DNA of 12,521 bases, from the NCBI GenBank assembly GCA_903944295.1, contig CAJARA010000136.1:1-12521 (forward strand). The letters run 5' to 3'. Of the stretch, positions 1-7,346 are shown in pieces (position 1 is the stretch's first letter; every line of letters begins with the position of its first letter). The notes beneath the pieces are model-generated. The model was given only the letters and a program-made list of their open reading frames with translations, ran no database searches and had not been told where the DNA came from. Origin of the DNA: an uncultured Chloroflexota bacterium (GTDB taxonomy: Bacteria > Chloroflexota > Limnocylindria > Limnocylindrales > Limnocylindraceae). Made by a program: the position numbers and the translations under genes.

Positions 1-1
1 C

Positions 2-382
2 AGCATGACGGCGGCACTTGCAACGCTCTCTAGCGCAACAGGTGCGCGCTTCGCTGCGCTCGGGGCGATGGGAGAGCTTGGGGAATACGCTGCCGCCGCA
101 CACCATGCGATCGGCCGTGCCGCCGCTGAGAGCGGCTTGACGATGCTGCTCGTCTTCGGCACTGAAGCGGACGGGATCGCCGCCGGTGCCCGCGCTGCAG
201 GGATGCCAGTTGATCAGATCGTGCGGCTCTCAGCAGATGAGCAGGGGATCATCGCGGGTGCAGGGTTGATCGCCGATCGCGCGCGCACTGGAGATACGGT
301 GCTGGTTAAGGCGTCACGCTCCGTTGCGCTTGAGCGACTCGTCGCCGCGCTAGATGAGCGGCTAATTGGAGGCAACGCATGA
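2..382 (+). CDS. murF: UDP-N-acetylmuramoyl-tripeptide--D-alanyl-D-alanine ligase, C-terminal part (5' end outside window)
   Basis: MurF adds D-Ala-D-Ala to the UDP-MurNAc-tripeptide in the cytoplasm, the last ligase step of the precursor. Only about 126 codons of the C-terminal ligase domain are present. The frame is open to the left edge, and the first residues read SMTAALATL, which matches the internal 'SMxAALxTL' stretch of MurF. The ATG at 5 is therefore an internal Met and not the start. Family signatures visible are ELGEY (about 24 residues in) followed by a His-containing helix, and near the end GDTVLVKASRS, close to the usual GDTVLVKGSRS. The usual 'LGDM' before ELGEY reads LGAM here. 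The TGA stop overlaps the mraY ATG by four bases, which suggests translational coupling. Identification as MurF is firm because both motifs and the neighbour mraY agree. Confidence 0.93.
   Translation, partial: SMTAALATLSSATGARFAALGAMGELGEYAAAAHHAIGRAAAESGLTMLLVFGTEADGIAAGARAAGMPVDQIVRLSADEQGIIAGAGLIADRARTGDTVLVKASRSVALERLVAALDERLIGGNA
368..372 (+). promoter_or_regulatory. Ribosome binding site of mraY
   Basis: A GGAGG sequence lies inside the last codons of murF, six bases before the ATG at 379. It supports that start and the four-base murF/mraY overlap. Confidence 0.75.
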
Positions 383-1353
383 TTGCTATTGTTCAGGCAC
401 TTGTCCTCTCATTCGGTTGCGTCTGCCTGCTCATGCCCGCCTACCTTCGTCTGCTCCGACACAGTGGATTCGGGAAGCGCGTGCGCCGTGAGTTTGGTCC
501 CGATTGGCACATTGTGAAAGAGGGAACACCCACAATGGGTGGACTACTTCTTGTCGTGGTAGTGCTTGCCCTCTCGCTCCTGCTCGACGCAGTGGATGCC
601 TCAACCTACGCAATCCTCCTCGCACTTCTCGGCGTATCGCTCGTCGGTGCATTTGACGATTGGCTCAACGCGCGCACTGGAATCGGCATCTCTGCGCGCC
701 AGAAGCTGCTCTGGCAGATTGGTGTCTCCATCATCTCAGCGGTCTACATCCAGCAGCACTTTGCCTTCGCCTCACTCGTTGTCCCACTCGTTGGTGAGGT
801 GCCGATCGCGCCGATCCTGTGGATCACCGTCGCCGTAGTGGCAATCGTCGCTACGAGTAACGGCGTTAATCTCACCGACGGACTTGATGGACTCTCTGGC
901 GGAACGATGGTCTTCGCCTGGATCAGCTACATGGTGATCGCACTCCTGAATGCGCCAGGGCAGCTGAACGTTGCCATCATCTGCGCGCTAATCGCCGGAG
1001 CGCTCGTCGGCTTCCTCTGGTTCAACATCCATCCGGCGAGTGTGATCATTGGCGATACTGGGGCACTCGGATTCGGGGCCGCGCTCGCAGTGACAGGCCT
1101 TGTGACAGGGCACATCCTGCTCCTCCCGCTGATCGGCATCATCTTCGTGGTTGAAACCGGCTCGGTGATCTTGCAGGTGGCGAGTGTGAAGCTCACCGGT
1201 CGACGCATCTTCCTCTTCACGCCGATTCATCACCACTTTGAGCGACTCGGCTGGGCGGAGACACAGATCACCTTCCGCTTCTGGGTGATTGGTGCCATTG
1301 GCGGCATTCTCGGCATCGTCGTCTTTCTCGCCACGCGCGGCGTTGGGGCATAG
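379..1353 (+). CDS. mraY: Phospho-N-acetylmuramoyl-pentapeptide transferase
   Basis: This integral membrane enzyme transfers phospho-MurNAc-pentapeptide from UDP to undecaprenyl phosphate, forming lipid I at the inner face of the membrane. The protein has 324 residues, within the family's usual 320-360. It is hydrophobic throughout with about ten membrane segments. Conserved features appear in order: HIVKEGTPTMGG (44-55), the catalytic aspartate pair FDD (D93, D94), ISARQKLLWQ (104-113), NGVNLTDGLDGL (161-172), GDTGAL with D226 (225-230), and the HHHF motif (284-287). All residues known to be needed for catalysis are present. The usual GDTGSL reads GDTGAL, a mild change. The start is fixed by a GGAGG site and an ATGA overlap with murF. 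The stop is two bases before the murD GTG. Confidence 0.97.
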   Translation: MIAIVQALVLSFGCVCLLMPAYLRLLRHSGFGKRVRREFGPDWHIVKEGTPTMGGLLLVVVVLALSLLLDAVDASTYAILLALLGVSLVGAFDDWLNARTGIGISARQKLLWQIGVSIISAVYIQQHFAFASLVVPLVGEVPIAPILWITVAVVAIVATSNGVNLTDGLDGLSGGTMVFAWISYMVIALLNAPGQLNVAIICALIAGALVGFLWFNIHPASVIIGDTGALGFGAALAVTGLVTGHILLLPLIGIIFVVETGSVILQVASVKLTGRRIFLFTPIHHHFERLGWAETQITFRFWVIGAIGGILGIVVFLATRGVGA

Positions 1354-1355
1354 CC

Positions 1356-2939
1356 GTGAGTGGCGCGCTCTCGCTTAGCGACCTGAGCGCCACCGCCGTT
1401 GCGGCGGGGAGCTTAAAGGGGACGCGCGTTGTGGTGCTTGGTGCTGGGCGCACGGGGCAGGCGGTTGCTGAATTCGCCGCTGCGCACGGAGCGAGCGTCA
1501 CGCTGCACGATAGCGCTGAGGCGGGGACGCTTCAGGCGGCGACCGATCGCTTTGCGTCTGGCGGCGTCACGCTCGCCTTTGGTGCCGGAGCCGACCTTGC
1601 TCCGCTCCTTGCAACGGCGGATCTTGTCGTGCACAGCCCGTCGGTCACACTCGGCTTTCCGTCAGTGAAGGAGTCGGTTGCCGGACCGTTACGTGACTAC
1701 GCCGCGCGCGCGATCGGCCCAGGTGGAGACACAACGAAGCGAGAGGCGCTCCTGATCAGTGAGCCAGAGTGGACCCTGCGCCTTCTCGGTGCGCGTTGGC
1801 GGATTGGGATCACCGGGACGAAGGGGAAGACCTCTACGAGCAACCTGATCGCAACAATCCTTGCTGCCGATCCCAGCAGCCCCGTGGAGCTCGGTGGCAA
1901 TAATGGCGTTCCGCTGATCGGCAAGGCGTCTGGCCTCTCTGAGGCAACGCGCGTTGTGCTGGAGTTATCAGAGCTACAACTCCCCACGATTGTCAGCAGC
2001 GTGGATGTTGCCGTCTACACCAACATCACGGTTGACCATCTTGATCGTCACGGCACTGTTGAGGGGTATCGCAAGGTGAAGCGACTCCTCGCCGACCGCG
2101 TAGATCCGGATGGCGTCCTCATCGTCAATCTCGACGACCCCGTCACGGCGGGGCTCGCTGGGATCGGGCGTGTGACCACTGTTGGATATCGACGTGATCG
2201 TCCCGTTCCAGGTGGCGTCGGGATCGTTGACGGCTGGATCGTTGCGGCGGGTGTGCCGCGCGCCGCACGCTTCGGTGGGGGAGTTGCGGGGACGGGCCCA
2301 GGGGGCAGGATTATGCCCGTTGATGAGATCGCTCTTCCTGGCGATCACAGCATCAGTAATGTCCTTGCAGCGATTTGCGCTGGACTCGTTGCAGGGGTTG
2401 CACCAGATGCGATCCGCGCCGCGGTCGCTGGCTTCCGCGGTATCCCGCACCGACTCGAGACGGTCGCGGTGCTCGACGGGATTCGCTACGTCAACGATGC
2501 GCAGGCGACACAGCCCGATGCGGTTGCAGCGGCGGTGCGCAGCTTCCGTAAGCCACTCGTCATACTTGCGGGGGGACGGAGCAAGGGGCTTGATCTGACC
2601 GAGCTCGCCCAGATCATTGCCGCGCAGTGCAGTGGTGCGGTGCTCTTCGGCGAGCTGGCAGATGAGCTTGAAGGGCTCTTCCGAAGCGCCGGACTTCAAC
2701 GAATAGATCGGGCAGTGAGCATCCCTGATGCTGCCGCGCGAGGTGGTGCAATGGCGCGCGCGCTCCTCGCTGAGTCGAAGGATCCTGCGAGCGGATCGCT
2801 CCATGAGAGTGAGGCGCGTGCAACGGTGTTGTTGAGTCCGATCGGCTCCTCGTTCGACATGTTCAATAATCCGTTCGGTGCGCGTGGTGATGCCTTCCGC
2901 GCCGCTGTGCTCGAACTTCCAGCGGAGCACCGGGCATGA
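1356..2939 (+). CDS. murD: UDP-N-acetylmuramoylalanine--D-glutamate ligase, unusually long
   Basis: MurD adds D-glutamate to UDP-MurNAc-L-Ala in the cytoplasm. Three Mur-ligase domains can be followed. The N-terminal Rossmann part has VVVLGAGRTGQAV (25-37). The ATPase part has the P-loop GTKGKTST (154-161), YTNITVDHLDRHG (221-233) and the probable carbamylated Lys in YRKVKR (K242). The C-terminal part has IPHRLE (363-368), GGRSKGLD with K410 (406-413) and the D-Glu pocket SPIGSSFD (494-501). At 527 residues it is well above the usual 430-470. Extra residues lie at about 108-138 and 285-320 and before the last motif (about 472-488). The usual NDSKATN reads NDAQATQ (380-386). The GTG start is the only in-frame start before the Rossmann strand and lies two bases after the mraY stop, with weak ribosome-binding sequence. 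MurC signatures are absent, so MurD is the best call. Confidence 0.9.
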   Translation: MSGALSLSDLSATAVAAGSLKGTRVVVLGAGRTGQAVAEFAAAHGASVTLHDSAEAGTLQAATDRFASGGVTLAFGAGADLAPLLATADLVVHSPSVTLGFPSVKESVAGPLRDYAARAIGPGGDTTKREALLISEPEWTLRLLGARWRIGITGTKGKTSTSNLIATILAADPSSPVELGGNNGVPLIGKASGLSEATRVVLELSELQLPTIVSSVDVAVYTNITVDHLDRHGTVEGYRKVKRLLADRVDPDGVLIVNLDDPVTAGLAGIGRVTTVGYRRDRPVPGGVGIVDGWIVAAGVPRAARFGGGVAGTGPGGRIMPVDEIALPGDHSISNVLAAICAGLVAGVAPDAIRAAVAGFRGIPHRLETVAVLDGIRYVNDAQATQPDAVAAAVRSFRKPLVILAGGRSKGLDLTELAQIIAAQCSGAVLFGELADELEGLFRSAGLQRIDRAVSIPDAAARGGAMARALLAESKDPASGSLHESEARATVLLSPIGSSFDMFNNPFGARGDAFRAAVLELPAEHRA

Positions 2940-4252
2940 GTCGCATTGTCCGCCGCGTGGCCGGGACGCCGATTGGTGGCGTGCGCCTCTCACCACAGCG
3001 TGAGCCACGCACAGCACTCTCTGCGCAGCGTGTCATTGCCTCCATCTTGCGCGTCCAGCGACCGCCAGAGGATCAGTGGATCCTTCTGCCAGCGCTCTTC
3101 CTGGTTGCGCTTGGCGTCCTGATGGTCTTCTCTTCATCTGCGCTGAACTCGCTCGCCGCAACTGACGACCCGTACTTCATGGGTTGGAGGCAGGCACTCT
3201 TCGCCGCGTGTGGCCTCGGTGCCATGGCGCTCCTCTCGCAGTGGGACTATCGCCGCTGGAGGTCACTCTCCACGCCGCTCCTCTTCGTCGCGTTCGGGCT
3301 GCTCTGCGCAGTGATGGTGCTCCCAACCGAGCAGGGGCTCCGTCGTGCACTCACCGTTGGCCCAATAAGTATCCATGCTGCAGAGGTGGCGAAGCTCGCC
3401 CTCGTCCTCTTCCTCGCCGACTTCCTCTCACGGCGCGGCCATGCGATGGCTGAGCAGTCAACACTCCTCCGGGCGCTTCTTGCGATCGGTCTCTCGTTCG
3501 GTCTGGTGCTGGTGGAGCCGGATCTTGGCACTGCAACAGTGATTGCTGGCGTTGGATTCGCCGTCTTCTTTACTGCGGGCGCCCCCCTTCGTTGGGTCTT
3601 CGGCCCAGCGGTAATCGCGGTGGCGGTCGGGATCATTGGGATCTCACTGCGGGAGTACCAGGCGGCACGCCTTGGCAACTGGATGGACCCCTTCTCAGAT
3701 CCGATGGGAAGCTCCTATCAGACGCTGCAGGGGCTCATCGCGATCGCTGTAGGAGGTCCGCTTGGAACCGGGATCGGCACCTCACAGCAGCTCGGTGGGG
3801 TGATCATCCCGTACGCCTGGAACGACTACATCTTTGCCGTTGTTGGTGAAGAGTTCGGGGCGCTCGGTACCAGCGCCGTGATCTTCGCCTTCCTCCTCCT
3901 CGCCGTGCGCGGACTGCGCGTTGCGCGTCGCGCCCCAGACACCTTTGGCGCACTCTTGGCGACTGGGATCGTTGTCTGGATTTGCGGGCAAGCCTTCATG
4001 AATATTGGAGTGGTGCTTGCCCTCCTCCCCGTGACTGGTGTGCCGCTCCCACTCCTTTCGCAGGGTGGTTCGTCGCTCTTGGTGCTGATGTCTGCCATTG
4101 GGCTCCTCCTCTCCGTCTCGCGTGAGACGATGGGGAGCAAGGAGATCGGAGGGAACGATGCGCGTAGTGATCGCGGGCGGCGGAACGGGGGGACATCTCT
4201 TCCCGGGATTCGCCGTGGCCCGTACGCTCCGACAGCAACATCCAGACGCTGA
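2936..4252 (+). CDS. ftsW: SEDS-family peptidoglycan glycosyltransferase FtsW
   Basis: FtsW polymerises lipid II into septal glycan strands together with a class B PBP, which lies outside this window. The 438 residues comprise a basic cytoplasmic N-terminus (1-46), about ten membrane segments from residue 48 to 395, and a polar Arg-rich tail (396-438). SEDS signatures are the EPDLGTA motif with the catalytic Asp (D196), WNDYIFAVVGEEFG (295-308) and LPVTGVPLPLLSQGGSS (364-380). Two motifs deviate from the common form: FQPSE-like is IHAAE (146-150) and SYGGSS is SQGGSS. RodA is the alternative SEDS member, but the position between murD and murG makes FtsW much more likely. The ATG overlaps the murD stop by four bases, with GGAG eight bases upstream. 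The last 31 codons lie inside murG in another frame, an unusually long overlap. Confidence 0.95.
   Translation: MSRIVRRVAGTPIGGVRLSPQREPRTALSAQRVIASILRVQRPPEDQWILLPALFLVALGVLMVFSSSALNSLAATDDPYFMGWRQALFAACGLGAMALLSQWDYRRWRSLSTPLLFVAFGLLCAVMVLPTEQGLRRALTVGPISIHAAEVAKLALVLFLADFLSRRGHAMAEQSTLLRALLAIGLSFGLVLVEPDLGTATVIAGVGFAVFFTAGAPLRWVFGPAVIAVAVGIIGISLREYQAARLGNWMDPFSDPMGSSYQTLQGLIAIAVGGPLGTGIGTSQQLGGVIIPYAWNDYIFAVVGEEFGALGTSAVIFAFLLLAVRGLRVARRAPDTFGALLATGIVVWICGQAFMNIGVVLALLPVTGVPLPLLSQGGSSLLVLMSAIGLLLSVSRETMGSKEIGGNDARSDRGRRNGGTSLPGIRRGPYAPTATSRR
4148..4153 (+). promoter_or_regulatory. Ribosome binding site of murG, inside ftsW
   Basis: GGAGGG lies four bases before the ATG at 4158. It decides the murG start, since the frame stays open upstream into ftsW. 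The spacing is short but usable. Confidence 0.65.
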
Positions 4253-5261
4253 GATCCACTGGCTCGGTGGTCAGCGCGGGATCGAGCGTGAGCTCCTTCC
4301 CCTTGAGGGCTACCCGTTGACACTCCTCGCCGCGCCGAGTCTGCGCATGAGTGGCGCAGGGTTCGCCGCAACGCTGCGTGACGCGATCGCGCTCGTCATC
4401 TCTATCCCTCAAGCGGTGCGCTATCTGTTGCGAGTTCGCCCTGACGTGCTCTTCTCGACCGGTGGCTACATTGCGATCCCTGCGCTGATCGCCGCCACGT
4501 TAACGCGCACCCCAAGCCTGATCTGGGAGGGGAATGTGCAGGCGGGTCGCAGCAATCGCCTGATTGCGCCGCTCGCTAGTGCACGCGCAGTAGCATGGGC
4601 GGCAACTGCGACCAAGGCGCCGTGGAGTGGTCGCGAGACGCTGGTTACAGGGACGCCGGTGCGCAGTTTCGCCGGCCGTGATCGCACCGCGGCACGTGCA
4701 CGGCTCGGAGTCGCCGAAGGGACCCCGCTCCTCTTGATCTTCGGCGGTTCACAACGCGTGGTGCGCTTTGAGCGCGCGCTCTCTGGGGTCCTCACGGAAC
4801 TCCTTGCTACATGGCAGATCATTCACATCGTTGCGGACGGACTTGCAGAGGCTGAGTCAACGAAGCGAGGGCTCCCTGCCGACCTGCAGTCGCGTTATCT
4901 TCCGTACGCCTTTCTTCACGGCGGAGAGATGGAAGAGGCGCTCGTCGCCGCTGATCTCCTCCTTGGCCGCGCCGGTGCATCAACACTTGCGGAGGCGGCG
5001 GCACTTGGCCTCGCATCGATCGCAGTCCCATATCCATACGCTGGTGGCCATCAGCGCGCCAATGCGGAGGCGCTCGCCGCCGCTGGCGGAACCATTCTTA
5101 TAGATGATGCGGACCTGACACCAGAACGCCTTCGCCAAGAGTTGACAGTGCTTGCTGATCCCGCTGCACGTCAGCGGATCGGCAGGGCCGCCGCATCGTT
5201 GGCGCAGCCGAACGCCGCGCTGCAGATCGCCGAGGCGCTGCAGCGCCTGGCGGCAAGGTAA
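4158..5261 (+). CDS. murG: UDP-GlcNAc:lipid I N-acetylglucosaminyltransferase (MurG)
   Basis: MurG is a peripheral membrane GT-B enzyme that adds GlcNAc to lipid I to give lipid II. It has 367 residues, a normal length. The first GT-B domain holds GGGTGGH (7-13) and STGGYIAIPA (100-109). The second holds GGSQ (196-199), RAGASTLAE (271-279) and PYPYAGGHQ (291-299), which form the UDP-GlcNAc site in the family. Two motifs depart from the common forms: HEQN is WEGN (123-126), and GGSQGA is GGSQRV. The start at 4158 is chosen because MRVVIAGGGTGGH aligns with the normal N-terminus and has GGAGGG upstream; the frame extends back to 4098 without family resemblance. The gene begins 95 nt inside ftsW and ends seven bases before murB. 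Confidence 0.95.
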   Translation: MRVVIAGGGTGGHLFPGFAVARTLRQQHPDAEIHWLGGQRGIERELLPLEGYPLTLLAAPSLRMSGAGFAATLRDAIALVISIPQAVRYLLRVRPDVLFSTGGYIAIPALIAATLTRTPSLIWEGNVQAGRSNRLIAPLASARAVAWAATATKAPWSGRETLVTGTPVRSFAGRDRTAARARLGVAEGTPLLLIFGGSQRVVRFERALSGVLTELLATWQIIHIVADGLAEAESTKRGLPADLQSRYLPYAFLHGGEMEEALVAADLLLGRAGASTLAEAAALGLASIAVPYPYAGGHQRANAEALAAAGGTILIDDADLTPERLRQELTVLADPAARQRIGRAAASLAQPNAALQIAEALQRLAAR

Positions 5262-5268
5262 GAGCGTA

Positions 5269-6210
5269 ATGCCGGTTTGGAGCGAACGCGACGAGGCGGG
5301 ACGCGAGCTCGAGCGCCGTCTCGGCATTCGTGCTGAACGTGATGCCTCCCTTGCTGAGCACACCACGATGCGGGTTGGCGGGCCAGCAGATCTTCTCGCA
5401 ACTATCCGGGATCGCTTCACCCTCCGTGGTGCAGTGCGTCTTGCACAGAGCCGTGGCTGGCCGCTGACGATCCTCGGGCGTGGCAGCAATGTGGTGATCA
5501 GTGAAGCAGGAATCCGCGGACTGGTCATCCTGAATCGAAGTGCGGGGGCCACCGTTAACGCTGCGACAGGCGTGGTCAGTGCCGACTCTGGCCTCTCCAT
5601 GGCGAAGCTCTCCACGATCGCCGCTGAGGCGGGGCTCACCGGCGCAGAGTTCACGCTGGCGATCCCTGGCAATGTTGGTGGCGCAGTCTGGGCGAGTGCT
5701 GGTGCGCACGGTGGGGAGATTGCGCAGATCATTCAGGGCGCCACGATCTTGCGTCCCGATGGGAGTGAAGAGGAGCTGCCACGTGAAGCGCTGGAGCTTT
5801 CGTACCGAAGTTCGCGATTCAAGGGCGAGGCTGGTCGCGGCGAGGTGATCCTTGGTGCAACGTTCCAACTGCAGCGTGGCGATCCTGAACTCATTCGCGG
5901 CCAGCTCGAGGAGATTCGACGCTGGCGGCGAGAACACCAACCACTCGGCATTCCGAGCGCGGGGAGCGTCTTCCGTAACCCGCCGGGCGACCAGAGCGCG
6001 GGCGCACTCATTGAGGCGGCGGGGCTGAAGGGGCGCCGGATTGGTGGCGCCGAGATCTCTACGATGCATGCCAACTGGATCCTGAATCGTGGGGGTGCGA
6101 CCGCCGCAGAGATTCGCGAGCTGCACGAACTCTGCGTTGCTGAGGTGCAGCGCACGGCGGGGATCACCCTAGAGTCAGAGATCGTCTTCCTCGGTGAGGG
6201 GGCGAAGTGA
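5269..6210 (+). CDS. murB: UDP-N-acetylenolpyruvoylglucosamine reductase
   Basis: MurB is a cytoplasmic FAD enzyme that reduces UDP-GlcNAc-enolpyruvate to UDP-MurNAc. It has 313 residues. FAD-binding features are HTTMRVGGPADL (31-42), LGRGSNVVIS (69-78) and IPGNVGGAVWASAGAHGGEI (132-151). The substrate domain has LSYRSSRF (177-184), the proton-donor Ser in SAGSVFRNP (S233) and the conserved Glu near the end in LESEIVFLG (E304). The length and SYRxSxF motif suit the short type II form common outside Enterobacteria. The ATG at 5269 is preferred over upstream frame extension into murG: it follows the murG stop by seven bases, has AAGG about ten bases upstream, and gives a normal N-terminus. murC, usually just before murB, is absent. 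The stop overlaps the ddl GTG. Confidence 0.96.
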   Translation: MPVWSERDEAGRELERRLGIRAERDASLAEHTTMRVGGPADLLATIRDRFTLRGAVRLAQSRGWPLTILGRGSNVVISEAGIRGLVILNRSAGATVNAATGVVSADSGLSMAKLSTIAAEAGLTGAEFTLAIPGNVGGAVWASAGAHGGEIAQIIQGATILRPDGSEEELPREALELSYRSSRFKGEAGRGEVILGATFQLQRGDPELIRGQLEEIRRWRREHQPLGIPSAGSVFRNPPGDQSAGALIEAAGLKGRRIGGAEISTMHANWILNRGGATAAEIRELHELCVAEVQRTAGITLESEIVFLGEGAK

Positions 6211-7346
6211 ACGCCGTGACGGAGGTAACCCCGAGCGGCGCGCAGCCCCTCCAGCATGTAGTTGTCCTCTACGGCGGCCGTAGCGCTGAGGCGGAGATCT
6301 CCGTTGTCTCTGGAAGCGCCATCTCCGCCGCCCTCATGGAGCGCGGCCTCGCTGTGTCGCAACTGCTCATCCTGCGCAGTGGTCTCGCTGCACTCCTCCC
6401 AGACGGCCACCTTCGTGGAGATCGTGCAGCAACCGAATACACCAACGAGGAGCGCGCCCGAGCGTTGGTCGGCGCATCGTTCCGCCCCCTGATCGAGTTG
6501 CTCAACGAGCTGTCCGAGCGCCACCCAGGAGCCGTGTTCATCCCTGCACTTCATGGGCCGGGCGATGAGGATGGCGATGTGCAGCAGGCCCTCGACGCGA
6601 AGGGGGTCGCCTTCGTAGGGGCACGTCCCGGGGCTGCAGCACTCGGCATGAACAAGGCGCGCTTCAAGGATCTCGCCGCTTCACTCGGTATCCCAGTGTT
6701 GCCGCACATGCTGATTAGCGCAGCGCGCTGGAAGACGGCGCGCGCAGCGGTTCTCACAGAGATTGCAGCGTTCGCGGCTGAGCAGAGCGAAGCGGGTGCA
6801 CTGATTGGGAAGCCTGTCGCACACGGCTCCTCCATTGGGATGCGTATTGCGCGAACTCCGGAGGAGTGGCCCCTCGCCGTTGACCTTGCGCTCGAATACG
6901 GTGATGTTGCGCTCCTTGAGCCATACCTCACCAGACCGCGTGAGCTAGAGATCGCACTCCTTGAGCGCGCTGATGGCACCGTTGCGGCGTATGGTCCGGG
7001 TGAGGTGTTTCCTGGACGTGAGTTTTACGACTACGACGCGAAGTACGCGGATGGTGTCTCGCGCACCACCACCACACCTGATCTTTCTGATGCGATGAGC
7101 GAGCCGCTTCGCGCCGCCGCACTGCAGCTCTTCGGCGCGTTCGGCGGGCGTGGTCTTGCACGAATGGACTTCTTGATGCGCTCCAGTGGCCCAGAGGCGG
7201 GGCGCTGGTACATCTCTGAGGTCAATACCTTCCCGGGCTTTACGCCAATCTCACTCTTCCCCGCGCTCGTCACCGCTGCGGGCGGCAGCTTCGCCGATCT
7301 CTGCGTGGACCTTGTGGTTACAGCGCAGTCGCAACGCGCTTCATGA
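6207..7346 (+). CDS. ddl: D-alanine--D-alanine ligase
   Basis: Ddl is a cytoplasmic ATP-grasp ligase that makes the D-Ala-D-Ala used by MurF. It has 379 residues. Motifs in order are YGGRSAEAEIS with the substrate Glu (E28), PALHGPGDEDG (113-123), the ATP-binding KPVAHGSSIG (202-211), RELEIALL (245-252), FYDYDAKY with Y280 (273-280), the metal ligand D321 in ARMDF, and EVNTFPGFTPIS (338-349) with E338 and N340. The AKY motif is the form linked to D-Ala-D-Ala rather than D-Ala-D-lactate products, so a normal pentapeptide is expected (inference). The GTG at 6207 overlaps the murB stop in a GTGA, with GAGGGGG four bases upstream. A second in-frame GTG at 6216 is possible and changes only three residues. 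The stop overlaps ftsQ by four bases. Confidence 0.96.
   Translation: MNAVTEVTPSGAQPLQHVVVLYGGRSAEAEISVVSGSAISAALMERGLAVSQLLILRSGLAALLPDGHLRGDRAATEYTNEERARALVGASFRPLIELLNELSERHPGAVFIPALHGPGDEDGDVQQALDAKGVAFVGARPGAAALGMNKARFKDLAASLGIPVLPHMLISAARWKTARAAVLTEIAAFAAEQSEAGALIGKPVAHGSSIGMRIARTPEEWPLAVDLALEYGDVALLEPYLTRPRELEIALLERADGTVAAYGPGEVFPGREFYDYDAKYADGVSRTTTTPDLSDAMSEPLRAAALQLFGAFGGRGLARMDFLMRSSGPEAGRWYISEVNTFPGFTPISLFPALVTAAGGSFADLCVDLVVTAQSQRAS

Noticed and set aside
1356..2939. The long Mur ligase read as MurC or a MurC-MurD fusion
   Set aside because: It has a single P-loop and a single set of three domains, with MurD-type GGRSKGLD and SPxxSSFD motifs; the MurC HHPTE-type motif is absent.
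1974..3017. A 347-codon open frame on the - strand across murD and the start of ftsW
   Set aside because: It is antisense to clear murD and ftsW coding sequence, has no recognisable domain, and such frames are common opposite GC-rich genes.
4098..4157. Upstream start for murG inside ftsW, adding 20 residues
   Set aside because: The added residues do not resemble MurG, and the ATG at 4158 directly precedes the GGGTGGH strand-loop expected near the N-terminus.
5152..5268. Upstream start for murB inside murG, adding 39 residues
   Set aside because: The extension lies in another frame of murG and is Arg/Ser-rich; the ATG at 5269 gives a normal MurB length.
5098..6126. A 342-codon open frame on the - strand across murG and murB
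   Set aside because: Its product is Arg/Ala-rich with no family pattern, while the + strand carries complete MurG and MurB motifs.
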